Program-made: the position numbers and the translations under genes
The notes under the pieces: generated by a model
Told to the model about the DNA's origin: nothing
What the model saw: only the letters and a program-made list of their open reading frames with translations
Databases searched by the model: none
Assembly (NCBI RefSeq): GCF_000378385.1
Contig: NZ_KB899667.1
Span: 246,034 to 310,033, forward strand
Source of the DNA: Paenibacillus daejeonensis DSM 15491
GTDB lineage: Bacteria; Bacillota; Bacilli; Paenibacillales; Paenibacillaceae
Length of the DNA stretch: 64,000 nt
Direction: 5' to 3'
Shown: piece by piece, positions 36,523 through 45,264 of the stretch
Layout of the letters: each line of letters begins with the position of its first letter
Position numbering within the stretch: position 1 is the first letter of the stretch

Positions 36523-38356
36523 ACCGGCGAGCGGCACCCAAAAAACGGACGTCCCTCCGGCGGCGCTAGGCTTCGGCCGGGGCCCCCGCCAGCAGGTGGA
36601 GAAGGTCCGGGCCAAGCAGACCGGCGCGACACTGCTGCGCATCTGGCGTTATCTGGCCAGGCAGCGGCGCTCTTTGCTACTGGTTAGCCTCCTTGTCCTG
36701 TGCGGCGGAGCGCTCGCGTTGACGGGGCCCTATTTGCTGGGACGGGCAATCGATGTATTTATTCTGGAGAGACGGCTGGATGGACTGGCCCAGCTCTGTC
36801 TGTTGCTGCTTGGCGTATATGGGGCGGGCAGTCTGATCTCTTGGCTGCAGACCTATGTGATGGCCGGAGTTGCGAGCCGGACGGTGTGGGAAATGCGAGG
36901 CGATTTGTTTGGTCATCTGCAGCAGCTGCCGCTTCGTTTTTTTGACCGCACCACACATGGGGAATTGATGAGCCGGACGACCAATGATATGGACAATGTG
37001 TCAACGACGCTGAATCAGAGTCTGGTGCAGCTGATGAACAGCGTAGTCATGCTGGTCGGCTCGCTGACGCTCATGCTCATTCTCAACGTCTGGCTGACGC
37101 TGGTGGCGGTCGTGACCATTCCGGTGGTGATGCTGCTGACCAAGCAGATCGCCAAGCGGACTAAGCGTTATTTTCGCGAGCAGCAGGAGCATCTCGGACA
37201 ACTAAATGGCTTCATTGAGGAAACGGTATCCGGGCAAAAAGCCGTCAAGCTAATGGGGCGCGAACGCCGCGCCTCCAGGGATTTTCGGGACATTAGCATC
37301 AAGCTGCGGGATTCGGGTACACGTGCGCAGATCCTCTCGGGGACGATTGGTCCGGTGATGAACATGATGAACCACTTCAACTTCATCCTGATTGCGGTGG
37401 TTGGCGGTTGGATGGCGCTGAATGAGTGGACAACAATCGGGGTTATCGTCAGCTTCTTGACGTACTCGCGGCAGTTCAGCGGCCCCGTCAATGAGCTGGC
37501 CAATCAGTACAATATGATTCAAGCCGGCGTAGCGGGGGCGGAGCGCGTATTCGAAATCCTGGATACTGAGCGGGAGTACGAAGGAAGCGAGCAAGAGGCG
37601 GAAACAGCGGTTGTCCCGGTACAAGGGCAAGTGGAATTCCGTAATGTCTCGTTCGGTTACGGTGACCATCCGATTCTGCGGAACGTCTCGTTCTCAGCGA
37701 AGCCAGGCGACATGATCGCTCTGGTCGGGCCAACGGGAGCGGGGAAGACGACGATTATCAACCTGCTGACGCGGTTCTACGACATCCGGGAGGGCGAGAT
37801 TCGGGTGGATGGGCGGGACATTCGTCAGCTCGACAAGCTGGGGCTGCGTCGTCAGCTCGGCATTGTGCTGCAGGACGGGTATTTGTTCTCGGATACAATT
37901 CGCGAAAATATCCGCTATGGCCGACTGGATGCCACAGATGAAGAGGTGCAGCGGGCAGCCGAGCTGGGCGGCGCGAATGCCTTCATCCGCAAGCTGCCGA
38001 ATGGCTATGACACCGTGCTGTCCGCCGAGGGCGGCAACCTGAGCCATGGCCAGCGACAGCTCGTGACTATTGCTCGGGCCATTCTGGCGGACCCGGCGAT
38101 CCTCATCCTCGATGAGGCGACGAGCAGCGTCGACACCCGGACCGAGATGCATATCCAGGAGGCGATGGCGACCTTGATGAAGGGACGCACCAGCTTTGTC
38201 ATCGCCCACCGTCTCAGCACCATCCGTGAAGCCACGCAAATCCTCGTCATCCGCGGCGGCGAGGTGATCGAGCGTGGTACGCATGAGGAGTTGCTGGCGC
38301 AAGAGGGCTTCTATGCCCGCCTGCATGCGGGGCAATTTCATGAAGAGGTGAGCTGA
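36509..38356 (+). CDS. ABC exporter half-transporter, canonical site
   Basis: 615 aa. A 40-residue N-terminal extension, six helices, then Walker A GPTGAGKTT, a signature LSHGQRQL (His for Gly) and Walker B ILDEATSSVD with the catalytic Glu. The altered signature here pairs with the Asp site of the partner, as expected for a heterodimer with one active and one degenerate nucleotide site. Confidence 0.94.
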   Translation: MAHDKPASGTQKTDVPPAALGFGRGPRQQVEKVRAKQTGATLLRIWRYLARQRRSLLLVSLLVLCGGALALTGPYLLGRAIDVFILERRLDGLAQLCLLLLGVYGAGSLISWLQTYVMAGVASRTVWEMRGDLFGHLQQLPLRFFDRTTHGELMSRTTNDMDNVSTTLNQSLVQLMNSVVMLVGSLTLMLILNVWLTLVAVVTIPVVMLLTKQIAKRTKRYFREQQEHLGQLNGFIEETVSGQKAVKLMGRERRASRDFRDISIKLRDSGTRAQILSGTIGPVMNMMNHFNFILIAVVGGWMALNEWTTIGVIVSFLTYSRQFSGPVNELANQYNMIQAGVAGAERVFEILDTEREYEGSEQEAETAVVPVQGQVEFRNVSFGYGDHPILRNVSFSAKPGDMIALVGPTGAGKTTIINLLTRFYDIREGEIRVDGRDIRQLDKLGLRRQLGIVLQDGYLFSDTIRENIRYGRLDATDEEVQRAAELGGANAFIRKLPNGYDTVLSAEGGNLSHGQRQLVTIARAILADPAILILDEATSSVDTRTEMHIQEAMATLMKGRTSFVIAHRLSTIREATQILVIRGGEVIERGTHEELLAQEGFYARLHAGQFHEEVS

Positions 38357-39114
38357 GGCCCCAAGTTGCTGCTCGGCCCACCCTATCCAAATGGACTTTG
38401 ACCTCTGACGCGGCATGATATCGATGCCCTGAGGTTTCGCAACCGCAGAGAATGCATCTAAGGAAACCACATAACGCTATTTGGCCGCTTACCCGCTATT
38501 TCGGATTCTAACGAATCTACAAATTCTTATTGAGCTCATTTTTTGCCCTCAAATCCGCTAATTGGTTGGGATAGCGTTACCCAGTTTCGTTAGAATTTCA
38601 ACGTGGGCGATTTGGGTGGAATAGCGTGATGTAGTTTCGTTAGAGCGCGGAATTCACTATGCGCATGGGGTCATTTGATTGCCGTCATGCTTCCGGACCC
38701 TGCAACGGGCAGGGAGCTGCGCGCGGCGCGTGGCGCGTGGCGCGTGGAAAGAAACGAAGGGCAGGAGCACCACAAATCCAAAACCAGCTCCAAGCCAAAA
38801 CAAACTCCAAATCTAAACCAGCTGCATAAAGAAGCCAAGGTGCTTTGCTGCGACGCAAACTCACCTTGGCTTCTTAACGTATGCTTGAGCTATTACGAAA
38901 GCACAGGGCGTCTACGCGGTCGTCCGACCGCTGTCATGCTACCGGACCCCGCTCGCGGAAGGCAGGCAGTTTACCAGTTTCATAGTAGCACCTTGTGGTG
39001 CCACTCATTTGGACACTAATCCTGCCGTGCCGCTCATCTTGTGGCTTATCTTGCAGCTCCATAGACGACCCCCGAAGACCCGAGGCGTGCTATAGACCAT
39101 ATAGCCCCTCCACA
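38357..39114. repeat. Intergenic region with CTAACGAA repeats and a terminator-like hairpin
   Basis: 38478-38646 contains CTAACGAATCTAC and its inverse forms GTTTCGTTAGA (twice), an inverted-repeat family that recurs at 61575-61760. At 38831-38876 a hairpin pairs GAAGCCAAGGTG with CACCTTGGCTTC. A short direct repeat (TCATGCTTCCGGACCC and TCATGCTACCGGACCC) flanks it. No gene is supported. Confidence 0.65.
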
Positions 39115-39693
39115 CTAAACTCTCAACGAACCCCGGAAGCCGCGAGCGCCATAGTAGGATTCTGCGCCGTTGTGATAGACGAAGACGGTGTCATAGCGAC
39201 GGTCGCAGAAGAGGGCGCCGCCGAGCTTACGGATATTATCCGGTGTTTGGACCCAACTGGAGGTTTTCTTGTCGAATTCGCCGAGGGTTTGCAGCTGACG
39301 GTACTGCTCCTCCGTGAGCAGTTCGACCCCCATCTCAGCAGCCATGGCGACTGCGCTGTGCTTGGGCTTGTGCTCCTTGCGCGAATCCAGTGCTTCCTGG
39401 TCGAAGCAAATGCTCCGGCGGCCTTTGGGGCTCTCGGCTACGCAGTCATAGAAGATGTACTCCCCCGTCTCCGGGTCCTCGCCGACAACATCCGGTTCGC
39501 CGCCGGTTGCTTCCATCTCATGGAGCGTACGCAGCTTGGCGGAGTTAGCCTCCAATCTGGCGCGGACATCCGCCCAATTCAGGCCCCTGTGGCGCTCCAT
39601 ATGCTTCTCGAAACGTGCCTGCAATATGCCAATCAGTGTCTCCTGATGCTCAGGTGAGTACTCGGCTGCTGTCTTTTCTTTGCTTTTTGTCAT
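39115..39693 (-). CDS. DUF4256 family protein
   Basis: 192 aa from the ATG at 39693, behind GGGAGG. It matches DUF4256 across its length: LQARFEKHMERHRGLNW, SFDCE-like CVAESPKGRRSICFDQEAL, AAEMGVELLTEEQYRQLQ and ALFCDRRYDTVFVYHNGAESYY. Proteins of this family are small, cytoplasmic and of unknown function. Divergent from the SPFH gene. Confidence 0.9.
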   Translation of the reverse strand: MTKSKEKTAAEYSPEHQETLIGILQARFEKHMERHRGLNWADVRARLEANSAKLRTLHEMEATGGEPDVVGEDPETGEYIFYDCVAESPKGRRSICFDQEALDSRKEHKPKHSAVAMAAEMGVELLTEEQYRQLQTLGEFDKKTSSWVQTPDNIRKLGGALFCDRRYDTVFVYHNGAESYYGARGFRGSLRV

Positions 39694-39838
39694 GCGGGTG
39701 ATTCCTCCCTTGTCCAATTCCAGCTTGGATGCTTTCTCATTCCAATGTACCTCTTGCCCTTATCATGCGCAAGTGAATCTAGGACGACCCAACGTTCTTC
39801 TCTGGTCGCACGCCATTGCCCATTTTAATATTGTCGTA

Positions 39839-39881
39839 TTGACATATACAAAATGATGGTGTATTCTTTTGATAATATCAA
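39839..39881 (+). promoter_or_regulatory. Promoter and dyad before the SPFH gene
   Basis: TTGACA (39839-39844), 17 bases, TATTCT (39862-39867). The dyad TTGATAATATCAA (39869-39881) lies over the expected start point and is a candidate repressor site. Confidence 0.6.
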
Positions 39882-39916
39882 TTATACAATATCAAACCGA
39901 AAGCGAGGGAACGCAT

Positions 39917-40972
39917 ATGTTTGGTATCCGTTATGCCAAATTTCAGCCGACGCAATACGTGATGAAGGTGAAGAATGGCAAGGTGGTCAAGGAAGGCATC
40001 GGTCTATCCTTCTACTATTATGCGCCGACAACATCGGTGGTGGTCGTCCCGGTCTCCTCCATTGATGTGCCTTTCATGTTCGAGGAGATGACAGAGGACT
40101 ATCAGGCGGTGACGGTGCAAGGCCAGTTAACGTACCGGATCGCGGATTATCGGCGGATTGCTGAGGTTCTAAACTATACGTATGATCTCAAAAGACAGGT
40201 CTATCTCTCTGATGATCCAATCAAGCTCAACCAGCGCATCATCAATCTCGCCAAGGTCCATGCCAAGCATGATCTATCGCGCAAGCCGCTGCGCGAAGCG
40301 GTACGCTCCAGCGACCGGCTGGCGCAGCAAATCAAGACGGACGTCCGGGCGAGCGAAGAGCTGGATGCGCTGGGGATTGAGCTGATGGGCGTGGCGGTGC
40401 TGGCGATTTTGCCGAACAAGGAAACGATGCGTGCGCTGGAGGCCCAGGCCCGGGAGGAGATTCTGGAGCATGCGGATGAAGCGCTGTACCGCCGCCGGAA
40501 TGCCTCAATCGAGCAAGAACGGCGCCTGAAGGAGAACGAGCTGAACACCGATATGGCAGTCGAGGCCAAAAAGCGTCAGATCCGCGAAGCGCAACTCGAC
40601 AGCGAACGTGCGGTCCGGCACAAGGAGCAAACGATGCAGGAGGAGCAGCTGCAATTCGAAACGGCGATGGAGGAGAGCCGCCATCAACTGATCGATCTGG
40701 CTGCGGCCAACAAACGGGCGCAGGCAGACGTCAAAGCCTATGAGCTCAGCGCTGTCATGCGATCGCTCCATGGGGTGGAGCCGGGCGTCCTGCAGGCTTT
40801 GTCCAACCTGGGCATGAACCCTGACAAGCTGATCGCCATCGCCTTCCAGGACCTGGCCGATAAGGCAGAGCGGATCGGCCAGCTCAACATCTCGCCGGAT
40901 CTGCTGCAAGGCCTGCTCTCGGGGCAGACGCCTGGCGGAGGGGCGCCTGGACGCGGCGCTAGCGGCCGATGA
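39917..40972 (+). CDS. SPFH/Band 7 domain protein
   Basis: 351 aa from the ATG at 39917 (MFGIRYAKFQPTQYV), after GCGAGGG; an upstream in-frame start lacks a ribosome site. An SPFH beta domain (about 1-190; YRIADYRRIAEVLNYTYDL) is followed by a long charged coiled coil (about 190-290; EQERRLKENELNTDM) and a short Gly-rich tail. No N-terminal membrane helix, so it is unlike stomatin or flotillin and may be cytoplasmic or peripheral. The ATGA overlap with the next gene implies they act together. Confidence 0.85.
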   Translation: MFGIRYAKFQPTQYVMKVKNGKVVKEGIGLSFYYYAPTTSVVVVPVSSIDVPFMFEEMTEDYQAVTVQGQLTYRIADYRRIAEVLNYTYDLKRQVYLSDDPIKLNQRIINLAKVHAKHDLSRKPLREAVRSSDRLAQQIKTDVRASEELDALGIELMGVAVLAILPNKETMRALEAQAREEILEHADEALYRRRNASIEQERRLKENELNTDMAVEAKKRQIREAQLDSERAVRHKEQTMQEEQLQFETAMEESRHQLIDLAAANKRAQADVKAYELSAVMRSLHGVEPGVLQALSNLGMNPDKLIAIAFQDLADKAERIGQLNISPDLLQGLLSGQTPGGGAPGRGASGR

Positions 40973-41946
40973 GCGGTCCGGCCACCGAGCGTAAGCTCGT
41001 CCTCGTCACCCGGCCGACCCGGCTGCAGGAGCTCATTGTCCGCTACAATACCGTGCAGCAGGCCCGGTTCTACATCGAGCGGCTGGGAGCAGACTTCGGC
41101 GATTATGAAGCGGAGGACCGCCAGTACCGCGAGGTGCTGGAGCGGGTGAGTGTCGAGCTGCAGGCCGCCGGTCGGCTGCAGGTGATCGATCGCGCCTTTT
41201 TGCCCAGCTTCATCTTTGGTCCGCAAGATACGGTGGTCGTGCTGGGGCAGGATGGATTGGTGGCTAATACGTTGAAGTATCTGGACGGCCAGCCGCTCAT
41301 CGGCGTCAATCCGGACCCGCTGCGCTGGGACGGTGTACTGCTGCCGTTCCAGGCAGGCGACCTGCGGCTGATTCTGGGAGACGTGCTGCGCGGCCAGCGG
41401 CCCTGCAAGAGCGTGACCCTGGCCAAGGCCGAGCTGAATGACGGGCAGACGCTATACGCAGTCAATGATCTGTTCATCGGTCGCCGGAGCCACGTCTCTG
41501 CCCGGTACGAATTGGCTCTGGGCGAACGTGCCGAGCGGCAGTCTTCCAGCGGGATTATCGTATCCACAGGACTCGGCTCCACCGGCTGGTTCAAGAGCGT
41601 GCTGGCGGGCGCAGCCGGAGTCATGCGCGGCGCCACGGGACAGCCGGCACGATTAGAACCGGCAACGCTCTATGCCGGCACCGAGGAGCAGGACGCAGAC
41701 CCGCGCGCAGCCTGGGATGCACAGCAGCTGTATTTTGCCGTACGGGAGCCTTTCCCGAGCAGGACAACGGCGGCCGAACTGGTTTTCGGCCAAGTCAATG
41801 CTGCCCGCCCCCTCCGGGTCATCTCCCAGATGCCAGAGGACGGCGTCATCTTCAGTGATGGCGTAGAGAGTGACTTCCTCGTTTTTCAAGCCGGGGTCGA
41901 GGCCACCATTGGACTGGCGGAACGGCAAGGCGTGTTAGTCGTGTAA
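40969..41946 (+). CDS. NAD-kinase-fold protein, partner of the SPFH protein
   Basis: 325 aa, overlapping the SPFH stop by 4 bases. The NAD/diacylglycerol kinase fold is recognisable from LGQDGLVANTLKYL, PLIGVNPDPLRWDGVLLPF, NDLFIGRR and SSGIIVSTGLGSTGW. The active-site motif is GQDGL where NAD kinases have GGDGT. The Asp is kept but the loop is altered. It is longer than a housekeeping NAD kinase (about 265 aa). It may bind a nucleotide rather than be a normal kinase. Confidence 0.8.
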   Translation: MSGPATERKLVLVTRPTRLQELIVRYNTVQQARFYIERLGADFGDYEAEDRQYREVLERVSVELQAAGRLQVIDRAFLPSFIFGPQDTVVVLGQDGLVANTLKYLDGQPLIGVNPDPLRWDGVLLPFQAGDLRLILGDVLRGQRPCKSVTLAKAELNDGQTLYAVNDLFIGRRSHVSARYELALGERAERQSSSGIIVSTGLGSTGWFKSVLAGAAGVMRGATGQPARLEPATLYAGTEEQDADPRAAWDAQQLYFAVREPFPSRTTAAELVFGQVNAARPLRVISQMPEDGVIFSDGVESDFLVFQAGVEATIGLAERQGVLVV

Positions 41947-41968
41947 GGTGTGGCGTGGTCCGCACAGC

Positions 41969-41996
41969 AGCTTCCTCCGGCAGGGGGGAGCTTTTT
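41969..41996 (+). terminator. Terminator after the SPFH/NAD-kinase-like pair
   Basis: Stem AGCTTCCTCC/GGGGGGAGCT with a GGCA loop, then T5. Confidence 0.8.
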
Positions 41997-42060
41997 GTTA
42001 GGATTCAGTAAGAATGCACGTTCGCATGAGCGGTGTTATATGGTAGAATAAGGGGAGGGG

Positions 42061-42438
42061 GTGTCCGTATTGGGAGATAGGAAATGGCAACGGGACAAAA
42101 GTATTTTTTGGGGATTAATGGATCAGGCCTGCCAGGACGCGGCAGATGCTTATGAGACGCTGCACAGGCACCCGTCTCCGCACAACTACCGATTGTCGCT
42201 TGGGTATCTATCGATGTCCAGCGCTTCCTATATGGAGGCTTGGCAATTCTATGTCTTGCATGAGGATATTCAGCATTACGAGATCGACCCCGTCTTCCGG
42301 GCCTACGAGGCATTCAAGCGCCAAATGAAGCAAGTCATCACCAACAATGACCGGGCGGGGGAGCCGCTGGCTGCAGCTTACGAGACGTTGCAATCAACCT
42401 ACCGGGAAGCTAGCGAGTTTATTGAAAGTAGTATGTAG
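42061..42438 (+). CDS. Small helical protein, unknown function
   Basis: About 125 aa, mostly helical, with paired segments ACQDAADAYETLHRHPSPH and AYETLQSTYREASEFIE that look like a distant TPR-like repeat. No signal or membrane segment. GTG at 42061 is directly against the purine run AGGGGAGGGG; a TTG at 42070 has better spacing. I do not recognise the family. Confidence 0.6.
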   Translation: MSVLGDRKWQRDKSIFWGLMDQACQDAADAYETLHRHPSPHNYRLSLGYLSMSSASYMEAWQFYVLHEDIQHYEIDPVFRAYEAFKRQMKQVITNNDRAGEPLAAAYETLQSTYREASEFIESSM

Positions 42439-42453
42439 GGGAGGAGTGAGAAC

Positions 42454-42840
42454 ATCATCTACATAAAAAAGTTGGCCGCTATCATGCTATGTGTAATCGT
42501 ACTATGTGGTTGCTCATCCAACTTGTCTTTTGAGGCGAAGGATGTATACCAACTGACTGTCACAGATTATGAAAGAACGCATGTTTTTCAAACGATAGAA
42601 GATGCTGTTGTTATAAAAGAATTAGTCGACTCTCTGAATCGTGCGCAAACCGTAAGTACCGCAGCAATGGATCTGGTGTTGCCTCTGAACCGAGTGGTGT
42701 TCCTGAATCAGCAAGGGGAAGTGCTCTTGGAGCTTGGTTATTATGATGACGAGACATTAACGCTAAATGGTGTAACCGGCCGGTATTGGGATTCGAAGCG
42801 GGATTTGTTCTATGGCAGCAGCTATGAACTTCCGAGTTGA
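42454..42840 (+). CDS. Small lipoprotein with an unusual start
   Basis: The mature protein begins CSSNLSFEAKDVYQLTV after the lipobox VLCGC. The in-frame region upstream is open from 42439 but contains no ATG or GTG; the strong ribosome site GGGGAGGAG ends at 42446, 7 bases before ATC at 42454. An ATC start would give the basic signal start IIYIKKLAAIML, as a signal peptide needs. A TTG at 42472 is the conventional alternative but drops the lysines. Function unknown. Confidence 0.55.
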   Translation: MIYIKKLAAIMLCVIVLCGCSSNLSFEAKDVYQLTVTDYERTHVFQTIEDAVVIKELVDSLNRAQTVSTAAMDLVLPLNRVVFLNQQGEVLLELGYYDDETLTLNGVTGRYWDSKRDLFYGSSYELPS

Positions 42841-42876
42841 CATATCTACATGAAAATGAGAGGGGCTTGAGCGAGA

Positions 42877-43173
42877 ATGAAAGCAGACACAACCCTACGC
42901 ACCTGCGAGCAAGGCCACGAGTACCGCAAGAGCAGTGATTGTCCGACCTGCCCTGTATGCGAAGGGGCAAGCAAGCCGGAAACCGGGTGGCTCTCGCGAT
43001 TGTCTTCACCGGCTCGAAACGCACTGGAGCATGTAGGGATTACGACAACCGAGCAGTTGTCCGCTTACAGTGAGAAGGAGATTTTGAAGCTGCATGGTAT
43101 CGGACCGGCTTCGCTGCCCAAACTAAGAGAGGCCCTTCAGGACAGCGGACTGGCATTTCACAAGAAGTCGTAA
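42877..43173 (+). CDS. Zinc-ribbon plus helix-hairpin-helix (RpoA C-terminal-like) small protein
   Basis: 98 aa. An N-terminal Cys/His cluster (CEQGHEYRKSSDCPTCPVCE) probably binds zinc. Residues 45-95 look like the DNA-binding C-terminal domain of RNA polymerase alpha: ARNALEHVGITTTEQLSAYS, then the hairpin LKLHGIGPASLPKLREAL. It could contact DNA or polymerase. The start ATG lacks a strong ribosome site. Role unknown. Confidence 0.7.
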   Translation: MKADTTLRTCEQGHEYRKSSDCPTCPVCEGASKPETGWLSRLSSPARNALEHVGITTTEQLSAYSEKEILKLHGIGPASLPKLREALQDSGLAFHKKS

Positions 43174-43180
43174 ACCCGGA

Positions 43181-43210
43181 TTGACACGCCGTTGTCCAGG
43201 GTGCTAAGCT
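43181..43210 (+). promoter_or_regulatory. Promoter of the ABC-F leader
   Basis: TTGACA (43181-43186), an 18-base spacer and TAAGCT (43205-43210). Confidence 0.5.
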
Positions 43211-43245
43211 GGTAGCAATCGACAAGAAGAGGGAGGGACGCTGGC

Positions 43246-43272
43246 ATGCTGCACTCGATGCGGATCCGATAA
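43246..43272 (+). CDS. Eight-codon leader peptide before the ABC-F gene
   Basis: ATG at 43246, 8 bases after GAGGGAGGG, encodes MLHSMRIR and stops at TAA. Too short for automatic ORF calling. Antibiotic-inducible ABC-F genes are often behind a short leader ORF, where a stalled ribosome prevents a downstream terminator. No homology is claimed. Confidence 0.55.
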   Translation: MLHSMRIR

Positions 43273-43500
43273 TTCAGTTTGGAATTGATAGTTCACCGCC
43301 AGAGGTGGGCCAATTTTGAGCTGCTTATCGGAACGGGTGCAGATTGAAGGCAACGCATAACGTCAAGCTTAAGAGCCTCATGCTCTTGAGTAATGATGAT
43401 GACCGCAGGTTACCTGTCACTTTGTATGTCTATTGGACATCCGGGTGATTGAATGGATCCAACGGTATGCATGTTGCCCGGCGTCTTTCCGTTCGTGAAT
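43273..43500. other. Leader RNA between the peptide and the terminator
   Basis: Several short inverted repeats (for example CCGGG at 43441 with CCCGG at 43477) suggest folding as an antiterminator or antisequester, but I cannot draw one structure with confidence. Includes two ATG/GTG codons without good ribosome sites. Confidence 0.4.
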
Positions 43501-43506
43501 ACACAG

Positions 43507-43545
43507 CAGCTCCAGGCCCACAGTGGGAATTGGAGCTGTTTTTTT
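43507..43545 (+). terminator. Attenuator terminator before the ABC-F gene
   Basis: CAGCTCCA (43507-43514) pairs with TGGAGCTG (43531-43538), with an inner CCCAC/GTGGG stem, then T7. It lies 130 bases upstream of the coding start and after a promoter and leader peptide, so it is an attenuator rather than an upstream gene's terminator. Confidence 0.75.
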
Positions 43546-43673
43546 GTTGTGGAAAGGAGCGATGGTTGATGAGGCAAGGCTGGTATTTCTTTACTTGATT
43601 CTTCCTTCCGAAATCGCAGGCTAGCCTGCGACCGATTTGGACAACTGCGATTTTTGCGAAGGAGGAACAAACG

Positions 43674-45137
43674 ATGAATGTATTGATTAAAGCGAAGAAT
43701 TTGTATGTAGACTATGCTGGACGGGATGTACTGGATATTGAAGCATTGGACGTGTATGCGTATGATCGGATCGGACTAGTCGGGGCCAACGGAGCGGGCA
43801 AGAGCACGCTGATCAAAGTGCTGCTGGGTGAGCTTGCGCCCGCCGAGGGCGAGGTGGTCCGGGGAGGGGAGTTTGCGTATATCCCCCAGCTGGAGGACGT
43901 GTCCGGTGAAGCGGCGGACCATGCCCTGCTAGGCAAACTGGGGCTCTCGGAGGTTGAGCGGGAGTACCGGAGCGGAGGCGAGGAAACACGAGTGAAAATT
44001 GCGGAGGCCCTCTCGGGTGCGGTGCATGGCCTCGTCGCTGACGAACCGACCAGTCATCTGGATCGTGAAGGCACAGAGCTGTTGATCCACCAGTTGAAGC
44101 ACTACCCCGGCGCACTGCTACTGATTAGTCATGACCGGCATTTCCTGGATGAGACAGTAGATAAAATCTGGGAGCTGAAGGAGGGGCGGATCACCGAATA
44201 CTGGGGCGGATACTCCGATTACCTGGCGGCCAAGGAAGCCGAGCGAGCTGCGCAAGCGATCCATTACAAGCAGTTCGCTGCGGAACGGGAGCGTCTGGAG
44301 AAATCAATCGGGGAGAAGCAGAGCCAAGCCCGCAAGCTGGAGCAAAAAGAAAAGGGTGCCGCCAAAAAGAATCGGTCCGATGCGGGCGGCCGGCTTAGCC
44401 ATCAGAAAACGGTGGGCAGCAAGCAGAAAAAGCTGCATAAGGCCGCGAAGCAGATGGAGCAGCGCATCGAAGCGATGGGGGAGGTAAAACCGCCGGAGGC
44501 ACTAGATTCCGTCGTCTTCCGCCAGAGTCGGACGCTCGAGCTGCATAACCCTTTTCCGATTACGGGATACGAGGTCACCAAATGCCTCGGTGACAAGGTC
44601 ATCTTCGACCAGGCTTCCTTCCAATTCCCGTTGGGAGCCAAGATTGCTATCACCGGAGGCAATGGAGCAGGCAAATCGACACTGCTGCGGATGATCATGA
44701 ACCGGGACGAGGGCATCGTGCTGGCACCCAAGGTCGAGATGGGTTATTTTGCGCAAAATGGCTATAAGACGGAGGCGGATGAGCAGGTGCTGGCATTTAT
44801 GCAGGCGCACAGCGATTACCAGGTGCCAGAGATCCGGAGTGTGCTGGCGGCAATGGGCTTCTCGTCACAGGATGTGCGCAAACGGCTGCCCATGCTAAGT
44901 GGAGGCGAGCGGATGAAGCTGCAACTGGCACGGCTGCTCCTGGGCCGGTATAATGTGCTGCTGCTGGATGAACCGAGTAATTTTCTTGATCTGCCTGCGG
45001 TCGAAGCGTTGGAGACGCTGCTGAAAAACTATACCGGCACGATCGTGTTCGTAACCCATGATCATCGGATGCTACAGCATACCGCAGATCTGGTGTACGA
45101 GATTAAAGATAGGAAGCTGGTCCAGACTGAGCTATAA
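43674..45137 (+). CDS. ABC-F ribosome-protection protein (Vga/Lsa/VmlR-like)
   Basis: 487 aa, no membrane segment. Two ATPase domains: Walker [10 protein letters not shown] and GGNGAGKST; signatures RSGGEETR and LSGGERMK; Walker [11 protein letters not shown] and [10 protein letters not shown]. The charged linker between them (about residues 190-285, Lys- and Gln-rich) is the part that enters the ribosome and displaces drugs. Compared with Uup/EttA it is short, as in antibiotic-resistance ABC-F proteins. Attenuator and leader peptide upstream fit inducible resistance to lincosamides, streptogramin A or pleuromutilins. The drug range is not predictable. Confidence 0.88.
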   Translation: MNVLIKAKNLYVDYAGRDVLDIEALDVYAYDRIGLVGANGAGKSTLIKVLLGELAPAEGEVVRGGEFAYIPQLEDVSGEAADHALLGKLGLSEVEREYRSGGEETRVKIAEALSGAVHGLVADEPTSHLDREGTELLIHQLKHYPGALLLISHDRHFLDETVDKIWELKEGRITEYWGGYSDYLAAKEAERAAQAIHYKQFAAERERLEKSIGEKQSQARKLEQKEKGAAKKNRSDAGGRLSHQKTVGSKQKKLHKAAKQMEQRIEAMGEVKPPEALDSVVFRQSRTLELHNPFPITGYEVTKCLGDKVIFDQASFQFPLGAKIAITGGNGAGKSTLLRMIMNRDEGIVLAPKVEMGYFAQNGYKTEADEQVLAFMQAHSDYQVPEIRSVLAAMGFSSQDVRKRLPMLSGGERMKLQLARLLLGRYNVLLLDEPSNFLDLPAVEALETLLKNYTGTIVFVTHDHRMLQHTADLVYEIKDRKLVQTEL

Positions 45138-45149
45138 TGAAAGATAGCT

Positions 45150-45198
45150 GCCCGTCGCCGCGTAAAGCCTGATATCTGGGCCTGGGCGACGGGCTTTT
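45150..45198 (+). terminator. Terminator after the ABC-F gene
   Basis: Stem GCCCGTCGCC/GGCGACGGGC (45150-45159 with 45185-45194), then T4. Confidence 0.8.
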
Positions 45199-45264
45199 CA
45201 GGAGAATAAACGGCTGCACCGTTATGGCCGGCATCTGTCGACAAGGGAAGGAGCCGATGAATCG

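Noticed and set aside
43273..43500. T-box or known riboswitch in the ABC-F leader
   Set aside because: I find no T-box sequence or conserved aptamer; a leader-peptide attenuator explains the parts better.
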